Shown one piece after another: positions 24,231 to 32,900 of a stretch of 64,000 nt of DNA. Location of the stretch: contig NZ_CP107899.1 in the NCBI RefSeq assembly GCF_036013915.1, positions 4,092,001 to 4,156,000 on the forward strand. The letters run 5' to 3'. The notes below the pieces were generated by a model. That model had not been told where the DNA came from, did not search any database, and saw only the letters and a list, made by a program, of their open reading frames with translations. Position numbers and translations under genes: made by a program. Numbering within the stretch: position 1 is the first letter of the stretch; the number at the start of each line of letters is the position of its first letter. The stretch is from Streptomyces sp. NBC_00464. Lineage in GTDB: Bacteria > Actinomycetota > Actinomycetes > Streptomycetales > Streptomycetaceae.

Positions 24231-26216
24231 TTACTTGGTGAAGTAGAAGTACTTCCAGGCGCCGTGCGTCGTCGAGTTCACGTTGTCGCCCGACGCGTCG
24301 TTCACGTACGAGGCGCGGACACGCATCCGGTAACCCGTCTCATGCGTGCCGGTCAGCGTCACGATCGAGCCGGCGGTGCCGAGCGGGAAGTACTGCGAGC
24401 CCGCGTCGTACCACTTGCCCCCGTAGTAGAGCTCCAGCGAGAGCAGGTGGCTGCGGTTCTTGTAGTACGTCATCTTCGTGGTGAAGACCGGGTTGGTCGT
24501 CTTGTGGAAGTACGCGTACGAGGTGGAGCCGATCTTGACCGTCTTGTACTGCTTGGAGATGGTGGTCGAGACCGCCACCTTGGCGTACGCCGTGGAGGTG
24601 ACCGTCTTGGGTGCGTAGCGGGCGTCACCCTTGAAGACGGCGGTGACGGTGGTGTCCCGCGTCATGTCGACCGTGGTGGACAGATTGCCCTTGGAGTCGA
24701 CCGTGCCGGTCTTCGCCAGCTGCTTGGGCCTGTCATGTCCGAACGGATCCACCCACAGCTCGACGGCGCGGTTCTTGTACGTCGTGCCGAGGTGCGCCGT
24801 GAACGACACATCGGTGCCGTACGCGTACAGCCCCTTGTTGCGGTTCAGGGTCAGCGAGGAGGCCGCCCGGGAGACGGCGACCTTGTCGCTGCCCGACCCG
24901 GGGGAGTGGGTGGCGTCACCCGCGTACGACACCTTGTACGTGACCGTGCTGCCCGCGGGCGGCGTGTCGATGAAGTGGAACGCACCGTCCGGCTTCAGCT
25001 CCACCGGGGGCAGGACCTTGCCCGCGGGCGACTCCAGGTCGGTACGCGTCACCGTGGCCGTGGCACCCGCGGCGAACGGGGCGTTCGACTCCGCCCTGCC
25101 GGTGACCATGAGCTTCTTGCCGCGCTTCGTCTTCTCCGGGGCGTCGACCGTGACCGTGGTGACGGACCGGTTGGGGTCGGTGAGCACGCGCAGCGAGCGG
25201 TCACCGTAACTGTTCACGGTGACGGCGAACAGCCGGCTGGTGTCGGGCGCCCAGGCCAGGCCGGCCGGATCCAGGGTGTCCGCACCGCTGGAGTTCCCGG
25301 TGTTGGGGAAGTCGTACGTCCGGACCGGCTTGGCGGTGACGCCCTGCTTGTACACGTAGACATCCGGCTCGTACCAGCCGTCGATGCCGGCGGCGACCGT
25401 CCCGTCCGGGGCGATGTCGACAGCGTTGGGGTACGCGTCGGACGGGTACGAGATGTCGGGCGTGAGGTCGGAGGTCCGGTAGGCCTGGTGGTTGTACGGA
25501 GAGCCGCTGGCCACCACGAGCTGTGTGCCGTCCGGGCTCAGCGCGAGATCGCGCAGATTGGCCCCGGTGAACGTGGACGCGGTCCGCGTGGCCGTACCGG
25601 AGGACACGTCGTACGTGTCCAGTTCCGTCGGGCTCTGGCTCTCGACGCCGACTGCCAGCACGCCGGGTGCGCCGGGAGTGGAGGCCAGGGTCGGCGCCAG
25701 GTACCAGGTGCCGGCCGTCTCCTGGTCCACGTTCACGACCGGCTCGGGGCCGGTCAGGTCGAGCGAACCGATGTGGCCGGCGCCGGTCGGTCCGTATCCG
25801 AACCAGAGCTTGCCGCCCGCGAGCGCCGGGTACTTCGGGCCCGTGCCGATGCCGGTGTCGTACCGGGCCGACTCCGTGAGCGCCGCGGTGTCGATCGCGA
25901 CGATGGCGTCGGCGCCCGGGACCGCGGCGTACACCGTGCCGGAATCGGCGGACAGGTCGAGCCCGGTCACTCCGGGAAGCGACGGGAGCGTCGCGACGAG
26001 CGCACCGTCGTAGTCGGTGACGAGGACCTTGCCGCCGGTCGGGTCGCTGATGAAGACGCGCTTGTGCACGCCGTCCGTGACGATGTCGCCGACGGATGCG
26101 GCAGGAAGAATCTTGCTGGAGTCGGCGGCGGCCGGGTTCGCCGCACCGCCGACCAGCACTACTGAGCTGAAGAGGACCGCGAGCGAGGTCGCGGTGGAGA
26201 TTCTTCGCGTACGCAT
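24231..26216 (-). CDS. Secreted beta-propeller/Ig-like repeat protein
   Basis: Exported protein of 661 residues with a signal peptide (MRTRRISTATSLAVLFSSVVLVGGAANPAAA...). Residues about 35-370 form a YncE/SMP-like beta-propeller, with recurring units such as VGDIVTDGVHKRVFISDPTGGKVLVTDYDG. Residues about 375-560 are Ig-like repeats of bacterial type (VTVDAPEKTKRGKKLMVTGRAES). The C-terminal 100 residues are Tyr/Lys-rich (MTYYKNRSHLLSLELYYGGKWYDAGSQYFPLG). No enzyme motif is visible; extracellular binding or structural use is likely. ATG at 26216 begins the signal peptide. Confidence 0.8.
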   Translation of the reverse strand: MRTRRISTATSLAVLFSSVVLVGGAANPAAADSSKILPAASVGDIVTDGVHKRVFISDPTGGKVLVTDYDGALVATLPSLPGVTGLDLSADSGTVYAAVPGADAIVAIDTAALTESARYDTGIGTGPKYPALAGGKLWFGYGPTGAGHIGSLDLTGPEPVVNVDQETAGTWYLAPTLASTPGAPGVLAVGVESQSPTELDTYDVSSGTATRTASTFTGANLRDLALSPDGTQLVVASGSPYNHQAYRTSDLTPDISYPSDAYPNAVDIAPDGTVAAGIDGWYEPDVYVYKQGVTAKPVRTYDFPNTGNSSGADTLDPAGLAWAPDTSRLFAVTVNSYGDRSLRVLTDPNRSVTTVTVDAPEKTKRGKKLMVTGRAESNAPFAAGATATVTRTDLESPAGKVLPPVELKPDGAFHFIDTPPAGSTVTYKVSYAGDATHSPGSGSDKVAVSRAASSLTLNRNKGLYAYGTDVSFTAHLGTTYKNRAVELWVDPFGHDRPKQLAKTGTVDSKGNLSTTVDMTRDTTVTAVFKGDARYAPKTVTSTAYAKVAVSTTISKQYKTVKIGSTSYAYFHKTTNPVFTTKMTYYKNRSHLLSLELYYGGKWYDAGSQYFPLGTAGSIVTLTGTHETGYRMRVRASYVNDASGDNVNSTTHGAWKYFYFTK

Positions 26217-26497
26217 GATGATGACTTCTACCCCCACGGTGAAGGGGCCGCGTGACACCCGTAGACGGGACCGGGGTGCGGCCGAGGACCGTAGGGTATG
26301 CCATGAGCTTCACAGTAAGTGCACAATTCCCGGCCGGATGCGGCCGGTAACCGGCCGTCCGGACGGACCGGAGCCCGGCCGGCCCCGCCATGGCGATCCG
26401 GCGGCTGCCGTCGCTGCGGTGCTACCGGGACTAATCGCAATGCACCGGGCTTTATCCCGGTGGTGAAGCGATTCTCGGAACTGCTCTGACCCGCAGG

Positions 26498-26914
26498 TCA
26501 CAGCGGACGATTCTGCTGCTCGATGTACTGACGGACGATCGACAGCGGGGCCCCGCCGACCGACCCGGCGAAGTACGAGCCGGACCACAGCCGTTGCGCC
26601 CGCCAGTAGTGCCGGACGAGTTCCGGGTGCTCCTGGCGGAGCCTGCGCGAGCTGACGCCCTTGAGGCTGTTGACCAGCTTGGACAGGGCTACCTTCGGTG
26701 GAAAGTTCACGAGCAAGTGCACGTGGTTGTTCTCGCCGTTGAACTCGACGATCTCGCACTCGAAGTCCTTCGCGACGTCCCGCATGATCTCTTCCATCCG
26801 GCGAAGGTGGGCGTCGGTGAAGACCTTGTGACGGAACTTCGTCACGAAAACCAAGTGGGCATGGAGGGCGAAAGTGCAGTGCCTGCCAGTACGGATGTTC
26901 TGATACTCAGCCAT
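26498..26914 (-). CDS. tnpA: IS200-type Y1 transposase TnpA
   Basis: Single-strand DNA transposase of 138 residues, close to the normal length. The HUH metal motif is H64-V-H66 (NNHVHLLVN) and the nucleophile is Y130 in SIVRQYIEQQ. The protein starts TGRHCTFALHAHLVFVTKFRHKVF, a family hallmark. It cuts and joins the left and right hairpin ends as single strands during lagging-strand synthesis. No frameshift or missing catalytic residue is seen. Confidence 0.95.
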   Translation of the reverse strand: MAEYQNIRTGRHCTFALHAHLVFVTKFRHKVFTDAHLRRMEEIMRDVAKDFECEIVEFNGENNHVHLLVNFPPKVALSKLVNSLKGVSSRRLRQEHPELVRHYWRAQRLWSGSYFAGSVGGAPLSIVRQYIEQQNRPL

Positions 26915-26940
26915 AGACCAATTGTCGTACGCTGATCATC

Positions 26941-28158
26941 ATGCAGCTCAGGTACGCCTTCCGGATGTACCCGAACGGTCCGCAGCGCTCAGCGCTGGCC
27001 AGGGCGTTCGGGTGCTCGCGGGTGGTCTATAACGATGCGCTTCGCGCTCGTGAGACCGCCCGCATGGAAGGGCTGCCGTTCGTCACCTCGGCCGAGTTGT
27101 CGAAGCAGGTCACAGCGGCGAAGAAGGCCGGGGAACGGGCCTGGCTCAGCGAAGTCTCCGCCGTCGTACTCCAGCAGTCCCTTCGTGACCTGGACACCGC
27201 CTACCGGTACTTCTTCGACGGCCTCAAGGGCAAGCGCCCTCGCATGGGTGCACCCCGGTTCAAGAGCCGCAAGGACAACCGCCAGGCCGTACGGTTCACC
27301 GCCAACGCCCGCTGGAAGATCACGAACGGCGGCGGCCTGTCGTTGTCAAAGATCGGCGATGTCCGGGTGAAGTGGTCGCGCACGCTGCCGTCTGTTCCGT
27401 CCACGGTGACCGTGATCAAGGATGCCGCCGGCCGGTACTTCTGCTCGTTCGTGGTCGAGACCGGGACGGACGACACGTTGCCCGAGGTGGCCGGTCAGGC
27501 CGGTATCGACCTGGGGCTGACGCACTTCGCGATCCTCTCGGACGGCACGAAGATCGACAGCCCCCGCTTCTTGCGCCGGGCCGAGAAGAAGCTGAAGCGG
27601 GAACAGCGGCGCCTGTCCCGCAAGGCCAAGGGATCCAACAACCGCACGAAGGCCCGTATCAAGGTCGCCCGCGCTCACGCACGGGTGGCCGATGCGCGGC
27701 GCGAGTTCCATCACCAGCTCTCCACGAAGCTGATCCGCGAAAACCAAGCGGTCGCAGTGGAAGACCTGGCGGTCAAGGGGCTCGCCCGCACACGCATGGC
27801 CAAGTCCATCCATGATGCCGGATGGTCTGCATTCCTGACGATGCTGGAGTACAAGGCTGCCCGGTACGGGCGCACCCTCGTACGCATCGGACGCTTCGAG
27901 CCGACGTCTCAGGTGTGCTCGCAGTGCGGCGTCAAGGACGGCCCCAAGCCGCTGCACATCCGCGAGTGGGAGTGCTCGGCGTGCGGGGCCGTCCTCGACC
28001 GGGACATCAACGCGGCGGTCAACGTCGCCAAGGCTGCCGGACTGGCAGTGTCAGCCTGTCGAGCGCGGGTAAGACCGGGACTTGTCCCGGCGCAGCGCGA
28101 AGAAGCAGGAACCCGCCGAGACGGTCAGCCGACCGTGGTAGGAATCTCCTCCCTTTAG
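26941..28158 (+). CDS. tnpB: TnpB RNA-guided nuclease
   Basis: Protein of 405 residues. The N-terminal helix-turn-helix region is MQLRYAFRMYPNGPQRSALARAFGCSRVVYN. The RuvC-like catalytic residues are D190 (AGIDLGLTHFAIL), E274 (AVEDLAVKG) and the acidic pair D353/D355 (DRDINAAVN). A CxxC...CxxC zinc finger sits at C326, C329, C345 and C348. TnpB proteins are RNA-guided DNA nucleases, ancestors of Cas12, that use an RNA made from the right end of the element. All catalytic residues are present. The stop codon lies inside the right-end hairpin. Confidence 0.95.
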   Translation: MQLRYAFRMYPNGPQRSALARAFGCSRVVYNDALRARETARMEGLPFVTSAELSKQVTAAKKAGERAWLSEVSAVVLQQSLRDLDTAYRYFFDGLKGKRPRMGAPRFKSRKDNRQAVRFTANARWKITNGGGLSLSKIGDVRVKWSRTLPSVPSTVTVIKDAAGRYFCSFVVETGTDDTLPEVAGQAGIDLGLTHFAILSDGTKIDSPRFLRRAEKKLKREQRRLSRKAKGSNNRTKARIKVARAHARVADARREFHHQLSTKLIRENQAVAVEDLAVKGLARTRMAKSIHDAGWSAFLTMLEYKAARYGRTLVRIGRFEPTSQVCSQCGVKDGPKPLHIREWECSACGAVLDRDINAAVNVAKAAGLAVSACRARVRPGLVPAQREEAGTRRDGQPTVVGISSL

Positions 28159-28197
28159 GGAGGGGAGCGGAAGTCAACTCCCGTACACCGCAGTCCT
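28020..28197 (+). ncRNA. Probable omega (reRNA) guide RNA of TnpB
   Basis: By family rule, the 3' part of tnpB plus the right end forms the scaffold, and the bases just past the element act as guide. Here the scaffold would run over the 3' end of tnpB to the hairpin at 28148-28163 and AAGTCAA, and the guide would start at 28178. The 5' limit is a guess. Confidence 0.4.
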
Positions 28198-28279
28198 CAC
28201 CGCGGTGGCCGTCCTGTGCGTGGGCGTCGGCCTCGTGGTGCGCAGTCTGCTCCGACTCAGCCCGACTTCGTGTACGTGA
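28178..28279 (+). pseudogene. Possible gene remnant right of the insertion sequence
   Basis: Immediately beyond the right end, one plus-strand frame reads 33 codons, LPYTAVLTAVAVLCVGVGLVVRSLL..., a typical membrane helix, then stops at 28277-28279, overlapping the end of the kinase gene by 23 bp. It has no start of its own. It could be the tail of a membrane protein gene lost when the element arrived, or chance; nothing matching is visible on the left side. Confidence 0.25.
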
Positions 28280-30149
28280 GCTTCTCGCCGGAGTCCGTGT
28301 TCACCCGGCTCAGGGTGCCGTCCGGGCGCAGGGTGAGGGTGGTGGCGCTGCCCGGGGTGCAGGACGTCATCGGTTCGCCCTGCGTCACCGCGGACGGGCC
28401 GAGGCTGACCGGTTCGCCGTCGGACGGCTCGGTCGCCAGGTCCGCCTCGAAGACGCAGTGGTAGGTGCCGCCGGTGTCCAGCGGTCCCTCTGCGGTGAGA
28501 GTGAGGACGGCCTCGCCCACCTGGCCCTGCTGGATGACCAGTTCGCGGGTGGAGTGGCCGGCGGCGTTGTCGATGCTGCCGGACCAGGTGCCCAGATACG
28601 CCTCCGGGACGGCTCCCTCGTCGTTGCCGTTCTGCCCGTCGTCCCCGTTCTGCCCGTCGTCGCTGGGCGACGGGTCCTGCGGGCCGTCGGGGGAGGGCGA
28701 GTGGGAGGAACCGTCCGACGGGGACGGGTCGGCCGGGCCTGCGGTGGATGCGCCGCGGTCGCTCATGAGCGCGTAGACGGACCCGCCCGCCCCGATGGCG
28801 ACGAGTACCGCGATCGCGACGAGGGCGACCGTCGAACCGGCGCTCCGGCGGGCGGGGGCGGGGGCGGGCGGCTGGGCGCCGGCCGGGTGGGGCGGGCCGT
28901 ACGGGGGCGTGGGGCCGAAGCCCGGCTGCTGCGGATAGCCGTACGCGTAGCCCTGGTTGGGGTTCTGCTGCTGCGGATAGCCGTACCCCTGGCCGGGGTG
29001 CGGCTGGGCGGGCAGTTGCGGATAGCCGTACGTGGGGGAGGGCGGACCGGGCGGTGGCGGTTCGGCCGGAGGGGCGGCGGGGGCGGGCGTGGGGGGCACG
29101 ACCGCGGTGGGGAGCCAGGGGGCGCTGTCGGGCGCGGAGTGCTGCGGTGTGTTCCCGGGGTGCGCGGCGTCGAGGGGCGCGCTGTCCGGGGCCGCGTCGT
29201 CCGGCACCGCGTCCGTCGGGTCTTCCGAGTCCAGCAACCCCACGGCATGGCGGCCGAGTTGGGCGATGAGCGCGCCCGGCAGCCAGGGTTCCGCGCTGTC
29301 GCCCTCGTCCAGCCGCTCCAGGATCTCGTCCGTGGACGGACGGGCCCCGGGGTCCTTGCGGAGGCAGTCCTGGATCAGTTCCACGAGGTCGACCGGCACC
29401 CCGGTCAGGTCCGGTTCCTCCTGCGCGATCCGGAACAGCAGCGCGTGCACCCCGCTGGCTGCCGCACCGAACGGAAGCCGCCCTGTCGACGCGTACGCCA
29501 GCACCGACCCCAGGCAGAACACGTCGCACGCCATGGTCACGCGCTCGCCGCGCACCTGCTCGGGCGACATGAAGCCGGGCGAGCCGACCAGGGCGCCGGT
29601 GCGGGTGAGGCCGCCGTCGGTGACGGTGTCGAGGGCCCGGGCTATGCCGAAGTCGATGACGCGCGGGCCGTCGATCGTCAGCAGGATGTTGGACGGCTTG
29701 AGGTCGCGGTGGATGAGTCCCGCGGAGTGGATGGCCCGGAGGGCGTGGGCGAGACCGGCACCCAGTATGTGGACGGAGCGGTCGGGCAGCGGGCCGTACG
29801 CCCCGGGGGCCGGGCCCGCCGAGGTGCTCGCGCGCCCCGAGACGGTGGCCTGGAGGGAGGGGCCGGCGACGTAGCCGGTGGCGACCCACGGCACGGCGGC
29901 CTCGGTGTCGGCGTCCAGCACGGGGGCGGTCCAGGTGGAGCCGACCCGGCGGGCGGCCTGCACCTCCTTCCGGAACCGGTCGCGGAACTCCTGCTGTTCG
30001 GCGAGTTCCTCGCGGACCAGTTTGATGGCGACCACGCGTCCGCGGTCCGAGCGGGCCAGGTACACCTGGCCCATGCCACCGGCGCCGAGCCGGCCCAGCA
30101 GGCGGTAGGCGCCGATGCGTTGTGGATCGGTGGCCCCGAGCTTCTCCAT
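28257..30149 (-). CDS. Receptor-type Ser/Thr protein kinase
   Basis: Membrane kinase of 630 residues. The kinase domain (about 14-270) has GRLGAGGMGQVY (glycine loop), the ATP-binding Lys in VVAIKLV (K43), HRDLKPSN (catalytic D149), DFG (166-168) and SPEQVRG. A long Pro/Gly/Tyr/Gln-rich juxtamembrane region (about 330-455, with repeated YGYPQQ motifs) leads to one membrane helix (VALVAIAVLVAIGAGGSVYALM). An extracellular Asp/Ser/Pro linker follows, then a beta-rich sensor of about 120 residues (YLGTWSGSIDN...). PASTA repeats are absent. ATG at 30149 begins the kinase-domain consensus. Confidence 0.92.
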   Translation of the reverse strand: MEKLGATDPQRIGAYRLLGRLGAGGMGQVYLARSDRGRVVAIKLVREELAEQQEFRDRFRKEVQAARRVGSTWTAPVLDADTEAAVPWVATGYVAGPSLQATVSGRASTSAGPAPGAYGPLPDRSVHILGAGLAHALRAIHSAGLIHRDLKPSNILLTIDGPRVIDFGIARALDTVTDGGLTRTGALVGSPGFMSPEQVRGERVTMACDVFCLGSVLAYASTGRLPFGAAASGVHALLFRIAQEEPDLTGVPVDLVELIQDCLRKDPGARPSTDEILERLDEGDSAEPWLPGALIAQLGRHAVGLLDSEDPTDAVPDDAAPDSAPLDAAHPGNTPQHSAPDSAPWLPTAVVPPTPAPAAPPAEPPPPGPPSPTYGYPQLPAQPHPGQGYGYPQQQNPNQGYAYGYPQQPGFGPTPPYGPPHPAGAQPPAPAPARRSAGSTVALVAIAVLVAIGAGGSVYALMSDRGASTAGPADPSPSDGSSHSPSPDGPQDPSPSDDGQNGDDGQNGNDEGAVPEAYLGTWSGSIDNAAGHSTRELVIQQGQVGEAVLTLTAEGPLDTGGTYHCVFEADLATEPSDGEPVSLGPSAVTQGEPMTSCTPGSATTLTLRPDGTLSRVNTDSGEKLTYTKSG

Positions 30150-30472
30150 GGTGTGCAGTCCTCCCCCGTACGGCGACACGCCGGACGGGGTCGAGAATAG
30201 CGGCGCGGTTTGCCCCGGCGGGTGCCGGTGCGCGGGGGAGGTCCGCCGGGCGCCTCGGGCGCGCGAGGGGCGCCGGGCGCCTCCGGGCCGGGCGGGTGCG
30301 GGGTGCGGGGCGTGTCCATGGCCTCGGACCATCGACCGGGCGATCCCGGGGACCGGCAGCGGCGTCGACGGCCCGGGGTCTCGCGAGGACCCGACACCCT
30401 GCCGAACCAGGCGGCCCACGCCATACAAGGTGGCCATACCCGCCGCCGCCCGCCGCCGCCTACGCTCGTCGC
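30150..30472. other. Divergent intergenic region, 323 bp
   Basis: Space between the divergent kinase and aminotransferase starts. It is very GC-rich with short GCGGGTGCGGGG-type runs. I see no gene, no clear hairpin and no convincing -35/-10 pair. Confidence 0.5.
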
Positions 30473-31834
30473 ATGACCCCTCATCCCCCTGTCGACTCCG
30501 CCGCCGGCGCGGCCGTCAAGGCCGCCGACCGCGCGCACGTGTTCCACTCCTGGTCCGCCCAGGGCCTGATCGACCCGCTCGCCGTCGCCGGCGCCGAGGG
30601 GTCGTACTTCTGGGACTACGACGGCAACCGCTACCTGGACTTCACCAGCGGCCTCGTCTACACCAACATCGGGTACCAGCACCCCACCGTCGTCGCCGCG
30701 ATCCAGGAGCAGGCGGCGAAGATGACCACCTTCGCGCCCGCCTTCGCGATCGAGTCGCGCTCCGAGGCCGCACGCCTCATCGCCGAGCGCACCCCCGGTG
30801 ACCTGGACAAGATCTTCTTCACCAACGGCGGCGCCGAGGCCGTCGAGAACGCCGTCCGGATGGCCCGGCTGCACACCGGCCGTACGAAGGTGCTCTCCGC
30901 CTACCGCTCGTACCACGGCGCCACCTCCACCGCGATCAACCTGACCGGTGACCCGCGCCGCTGGGCGTCCGACAACGGCTCCGCGGGCGTCGTCCGTTTC
31001 TGGGCCCCGTTCCTCTACCGCTCGCCGTTCTACGCACAGACCGAGGCGGAGGAGTGCGCCCGCGCGCTCCAGCACCTGGAGGACACCCTCGCCTACGAGG
31101 GCCCGTCGACCATCGCCGCGATCATCCTGGAGACCATCCCGGGCACCGCCGGCATCATGACGCCGCCGCCCGGCTACCTCGCCGGCGTCCGCGAGATCTG
31201 CGACCGGTACGGCATCGTCTTCGTCCTCGACGAGGTCATGGCGGGCTTCGGGCGCACCGGCAAGTGGTTCGCCGCCGACCACTTCGACGTCACGCCCGAC
31301 CTGATGACCTTCGCCAAGGGCGTCAACTCCGGTTACGTACCGCTCGGCGGCGTCGCCATCTCCGCCGAGATCGCCGCCACCTTCGAGACCCGCCCCTACC
31401 CCGGCGGCCTCACCTACTCCGGCCATCCGCTGGCCTGCGCCGCCGCCGTCGCCACCATCCACGTGATGGAGGACGAGAAGGTCATCGAGAACGCCGCCCA
31501 CATCGGCGAGACGATCCTGGGCCCCGGTCTGCGCGAGCTCGCCGAGAACCACCCGTCGGTCGGCGAGGTCCGCGGCCTCGGCGCGTTCTGGGCGCTGGAG
31601 CTGGTCCGCAACAAGGAGACCCGCGAGCCGCTGGTCCCGTACAACGCGACGGGCGAGGCCAACGCGCCGATGGCGGCCTTCGGCGCGGCGGCGAAGAAGA
31701 ACGGCCTGTGGCCCTTCATCAACATGAACCGCACCCACGCCGTTCCTGCCTGCAACGTCACCGAGGCCGAGGCCAAGGAGGGCCTGGCCGCTCTCGACGT
31801 GGCGCTGTCGGTGGCCGACGAGCACACCGCGTAG
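30473..31834 (+). CDS. Class III (omega) aminotransferase
   Basis: PLP enzyme of 453 residues. Signatures are YFWDYDGNRYLDFTSGLVYTNIGYQHP, FFTNGGAEAVENAVRMAR (PLP phosphate), FVLDEVMAGFGRTGKWFA (Asp to the pyridine ring), and the Schiff-base lysine in TFAKGVNSGYVPLGG. It best resembles the taurine/beta-alanine-pyruvate type aminotransferases. ATG at 30473 is taken from the start of the conserved segment; the upstream in-frame extension is low-complexity. The GntR-type regulator 87 bp downstream probably senses a related amino compound. Confidence 0.88.
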   Translation: MTPHPPVDSAAGAAVKAADRAHVFHSWSAQGLIDPLAVAGAEGSYFWDYDGNRYLDFTSGLVYTNIGYQHPTVVAAIQEQAAKMTTFAPAFAIESRSEAARLIAERTPGDLDKIFFTNGGAEAVENAVRMARLHTGRTKVLSAYRSYHGATSTAINLTGDPRRWASDNGSAGVVRFWAPFLYRSPFYAQTEAEECARALQHLEDTLAYEGPSTIAAIILETIPGTAGIMTPPPGYLAGVREICDRYGIVFVLDEVMAGFGRTGKWFAADHFDVTPDLMTFAKGVNSGYVPLGGVAISAEIAATFETRPYPGGLTYSGHPLACAAAVATIHVMEDEKVIENAAHIGETILGPGLRELAENHPSVGEVRGLGAFWALELVRNKETREPLVPYNATGEANAPMAAFGAAAKKNGLWPFINMNRTHAVPACNVTEAEAKEGLAALDVALSVADEHTA

Positions 31835-31854
31835 CGACGAGCACACCGCGTAAC
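31817..31854. repeat. 19-bp tandem duplication including the stop codon
   Basis: GACGAGCACACCGCGTAGC (31817-31835) is repeated as GACGAGCACACCGCGTAAC (31836-31854). The only difference changes TAG to TAA, so a second stop of the same frame sits behind the first. Confidence 0.9.
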
Positions 31855-31921
31855 GCTGCCGCGCCCCTCCCTTTTCCCCTCGTCTAAGGTGACCCGAGGC
31901 CGAAACAGGGGAGGGGCGCCC

Positions 31922-32677
31922 ATGCGCGCGAGCGGAGCGGTCACCCGCAGTACGCTGCGGCAGCAGATCGCGGACGCGTTGCGTGACGAGGTGCTGGCCG
32001 GGCGTTTGCTGCCGGGACGGGAGTTCACCGTCAAGCAGATCGCCGAGCAGTACGGCGTCTCCGCGACCCCCGTCCGCGAGGCGCTCTTCGATCTCTCCGC
32101 GCAGGGCCTGCTCGAATCCGACCAGCACCGCGGATTCCGGGTCCACGAGTTCACCGTCGCGGACTACCGCGCGATGGTGGAGGCCCGCACCCTGGTCATG
32201 GACGGGGTCATCCGCGACGTCTTCACGGGGGAGCTCCCCTCGCTGCCGGAGCAGGAGGCCTACCGGGACGCGCTCGTCTCCGTACGCCGCCGGGCCGAGG
32301 AGGCCTCCCGCGCGGCGCGCGGCGGCGATCTGGACATCCTCATCGGCTACGACCTGCGCTTCTGGCGCGAGCTGGGCGCGCTCGTCGGCAACAGCTACAT
32401 CACCGACTTCCTCCACCGGCTGCGCGTCCAGGCCTGGGTGTTCGCCGTCCCGTACCTGCGCGGCGACACCGACGTACGCGACTGGCTGTGGAACGGGCAC
32501 CCCGACCTCGTCACCGCGATCTCGCACCGCGACCGCGACGCCCTGCGCAGGGCCGTCGAGGACTACAACGGCCACGCCCTGACCTGGGCGGACCGGCTGG
32601 CGGCCGGAGACCCGGCCCATCCGGGACACGCACCGCGGCCGGACGGGCCGGCGGCCCAGGGGCGTCCGGGAACCTGA
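31922..32677 (+). CDS. GntR-family regulator (FCD type)
   Basis: Regulator of 251 residues. The winged helix at the N-terminus is TLRQQIADALRDEVLAGRLLPGREFTVKQIAEQYGVSATPVREALFDLSAQGLL, the GntR consensus. The FCD effector domain (about 75-225) has all-helical metal-ligand positions, such as YDLRFWRELGALVGN and HPDLVTAISHRD. ATG at 31922 follows GGGGAGGGG. FCD members usually bind small carboxylates or amino acids. The upstream aminotransferase gene is the natural target. Confidence 0.9.
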   Translation: MRASGAVTRSTLRQQIADALRDEVLAGRLLPGREFTVKQIAEQYGVSATPVREALFDLSAQGLLESDQHRGFRVHEFTVADYRAMVEARTLVMDGVIRDVFTGELPSLPEQEAYRDALVSVRRRAEEASRAARGGDLDILIGYDLRFWRELGALVGNSYITDFLHRLRVQAWVFAVPYLRGDTDVRDWLWNGHPDLVTAISHRDRDALRRAVEDYNGHALTWADRLAAGDPAHPGHAPRPDGPAAQGRPGT

Positions 32678-32687
32678 CCGGTCCGGA

Positions 32688-32813
32688 CAGACGGGCGGCA
32701 GAGGACGGACGGCAGACGGGCGGCAGACGGGCGGCAGACGGACGGGCGGCAGACGGGCGGCAGACGGACGGTCGGGCCGGACCGGTCGTGAACCGGTCGT
32801 GAACCGGTCGTGA
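32688..32813. repeat. Tandem CAGACGGGCGG units and 3 x ACCGGTCGTGA
   Basis: From 32688 to about 32772, CAGACGGGCGG-like 11-15 bp units recur about seven times. Then ACCGGTCGTGA is repeated three times without change (32781-32791, 32792-32802, 32803-32813). It lies just past the GntR gene. Confidence 0.85.
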
Positions 32814-32900
32814 GGGGCCACTGTCCGCGACGTCCCGACCGCATTACGCTGTCCCGACCATCGCACCACCGCACGCATCCCCGCATGAGAGCGAGACTTC

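Larger units (their letters stand above)
26440..28177. mobile_element. IS200/IS605-family insertion sequence (IS605-like, divergent tnpA/tnpB)
   Basis: About 1.7 kb with tnpA (minus) and tnpB (plus) whose start codons are 26 bp apart. The left side carries a hairpin CACCGGG-ctttat-CCCGGTG (26443-26462). The right side carries CCTCCC-ttta-GGGAGG (28148-28163), followed by AAGTCAA, after which the element appears to end. Both loops share TTTA, as expected if one Y1 transposase recognises both. There are no inverted terminal repeats and no target duplication, as is usual for the family. The left border is not exact. Both genes look intact, so the copy may be active. Confidence 0.85.

Noticed and set aside
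27822..30200. 792-codon plus-strand frame across the tnpB end and kinase gene
   Set aside because: It crosses tnpB, the right end of the element and the whole antisense of the kinase; no real start or motif.
31889..31921. Upstream start for the GntR regulator
   Set aside because: The 11 extra residues lie before the strong GGGGAGGGG ribosome site of the ATG at 31922.
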